Assembly: GCA_003152955.1 (NCBI GenBank)
Contig: PMBQ01000315.1
Coordinates: forward strand, 535-6,257
Direction of reading: 5' to 3'
DNA length: 5,723 nucleotides
Source: Candidatus Bathyarchaeota archaeon
Lineage (GTDB): Archaea; Thermoproteota; Bathyarchaeia; 40CM-2-53-6; FEN-987
In this document: positions 5,267-5,723 of the stretch, piece by piece
Numbering within the stretch: position 1 is the first letter of the stretch
How the letters are laid out: each line of letters opens with the position of its first letter
Notes under the pieces: generated by a model
What the model saw: only the letters and a program-made list of their open reading frames with translations
The model's database searches: none
What the model was told of the DNA's origin: nothing
Program-made: the position numbers and the translations under genes

Positions 5267-5723
5267 ATGCTGTCCCGTACCGGATTCAATATGGATTCCA
5301 GCAATACCGCGCTATCTCGAGAGAGCGAGATTCATGGCACAACGCTTCGAGTCTACTGGTATCTTTTCCGAAACACGAAACCTGTGGGTGTTCGCGAAAC
5401 GCAAAGAGCCCTCTCCATGTCGAGCCCAAGCACCGCTCTGTATCATCTTGAGAAGCTGCGTGAGCTCGGAGTTATTGAGAAGGATGAAATCGGGCAATAC
5501 TCCCTGAAGGAGCAGGTTCAGGTCGGAACCCTTAGAATGTTCTTCAAGATCGGCCGCCTAATCTTGCCGAGGTACCTTTTCTACGCGATATTCCTGACAA
5601 CCGCTGTCGCCGTTTATGCTGTGGAGAGAATCGTGCAAATGGGAACTCTCGACCCAGCAGCAATTGTTTTTGGAGCCATTGGAGCTGGAGTATGCTGGTA
5701 CGAATCTGCGAGACTTTGGCGGG
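5267..5723 (+). CDS. Winged helix-turn-helix protein with membrane segments, partial at window end
   Basis: The reading frame is open from 5261 to the window edge, giving 152 residues without a stop. Residues about 24-80 form an ArsR/MarR-like winged helix: GTTLRVYWYLFRNTKPVGV, helix-turn-helix at RETQRALSMSSPSTALYHLEKLRELG with the recognition helix near 53-66, then the wing VIEKDEIGQYSL. A linker VGTLRMFFKIGRL leads to a first hydrophobic segment (about 98-119) and a second (about 129-145). This layout, a cytosolic DNA-binding head anchored in the membrane, is common in Bathyarchaeia and Nitrososphaeria as uncharacterised regulators; the target and signal are unknown. ATG 5267 is the first possible start and fits a leaderless promoter; ATG 5291 is an alternative. 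Divergent orientation places it beside the ribosomal operon, but regulation of that operon is only speculation. Confidence 0.85.
   Translation, partial: MLSRTGFNMDSSNTALSRESEIHGTTLRVYWYLFRNTKPVGVRETQRALSMSSPSTALYHLEKLRELGVIEKDEIGQYSLKEQVQVGTLRMFFKIGRLILPRYLFYAIFLTTAVAVYAVERIVQMGTLDPAAIVFGAIGAGVCWYESARLWR

Noticed and set aside
5202..5507. Plus-strand 101-codon frame beginning MIQDLALLATLVLFW
   Set aside because: Its start is hydrophobic, but most of it overlaps the winged-helix domain in another frame, and that frame has clear family motifs and stays open to the window end.

Overview
The window is an archaeal chromosome segment. Nearly all of it is one minus-strand cluster of ribosomal-protein genes, the archaeal S10/spc-type operon. 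Archaeal origin is shown by eS4, which bacteria lack, by the RNase P subunit Rpp29 lying between uL29 and uS17, by the archaeal form of uS17 with its early CxxxxC motif, and by the archaeal N-termini of uL22, uL5, uL14 and uL24. The style of uL14 and eS4, plus a divergent membrane-anchored winged-helix protein of a kind I associate with Bathyarchaeia and Nitrososphaeria, suggests a TACK-lineage archaeon. That placement is an inference at moderate to low confidence.

The cluster is transcribed from about 4710 down to 1. Its order is uL22, uS3, uL29, rnp1 (Rpp29), uS17, uL14, uL24, eS4, uL5, uS14 and uL6, with uL6 cut by the window edge. Genes are packed tightly: uL22/uS3 have a 1-nt gap, uS3/uL29 overlap by 23 nt, uL29/rnp1 by 4 nt and rnp1/uS17 by 1 nt. 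uL24/eS4 have a 2-nt gap, eS4/uL5 overlap by 4 nt, uL5/uS14 have a 4-nt gap and uS14/uL6 a gap of about 10 nt. The only real break is 73 nt between uS17 and uL14. Three genes (uS3, uL29, uS14) can only start at TTG, and uL6 probably does too.

Two departures from the usual archaeal order stand out. uS8, normally between uS14 and uL6, is absent: only a few tens of bases separate those two genes. The cluster also begins at uL22, with no uS19, uL2, uL23, uL4 or uL3 upstream; instead there is a gene-poor stretch of about 550 bases.

That stretch (4711-5266) holds an 18-bp near-palindrome overlapping the best TATA-like element for the operon, and a group of strong inverted repeats at 5016-5128 with no assigned function. 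On the far side a plus-strand gene begins at 5267 and runs off the window. It encodes a winged helix-turn-helix domain followed by two predicted membrane segments. I found no CRISPR array, insertion sequence, rRNA or tRNA, and no evident defence or other novel multigene system. The interest lies in the rearranged operon and the divergent intergenic region.
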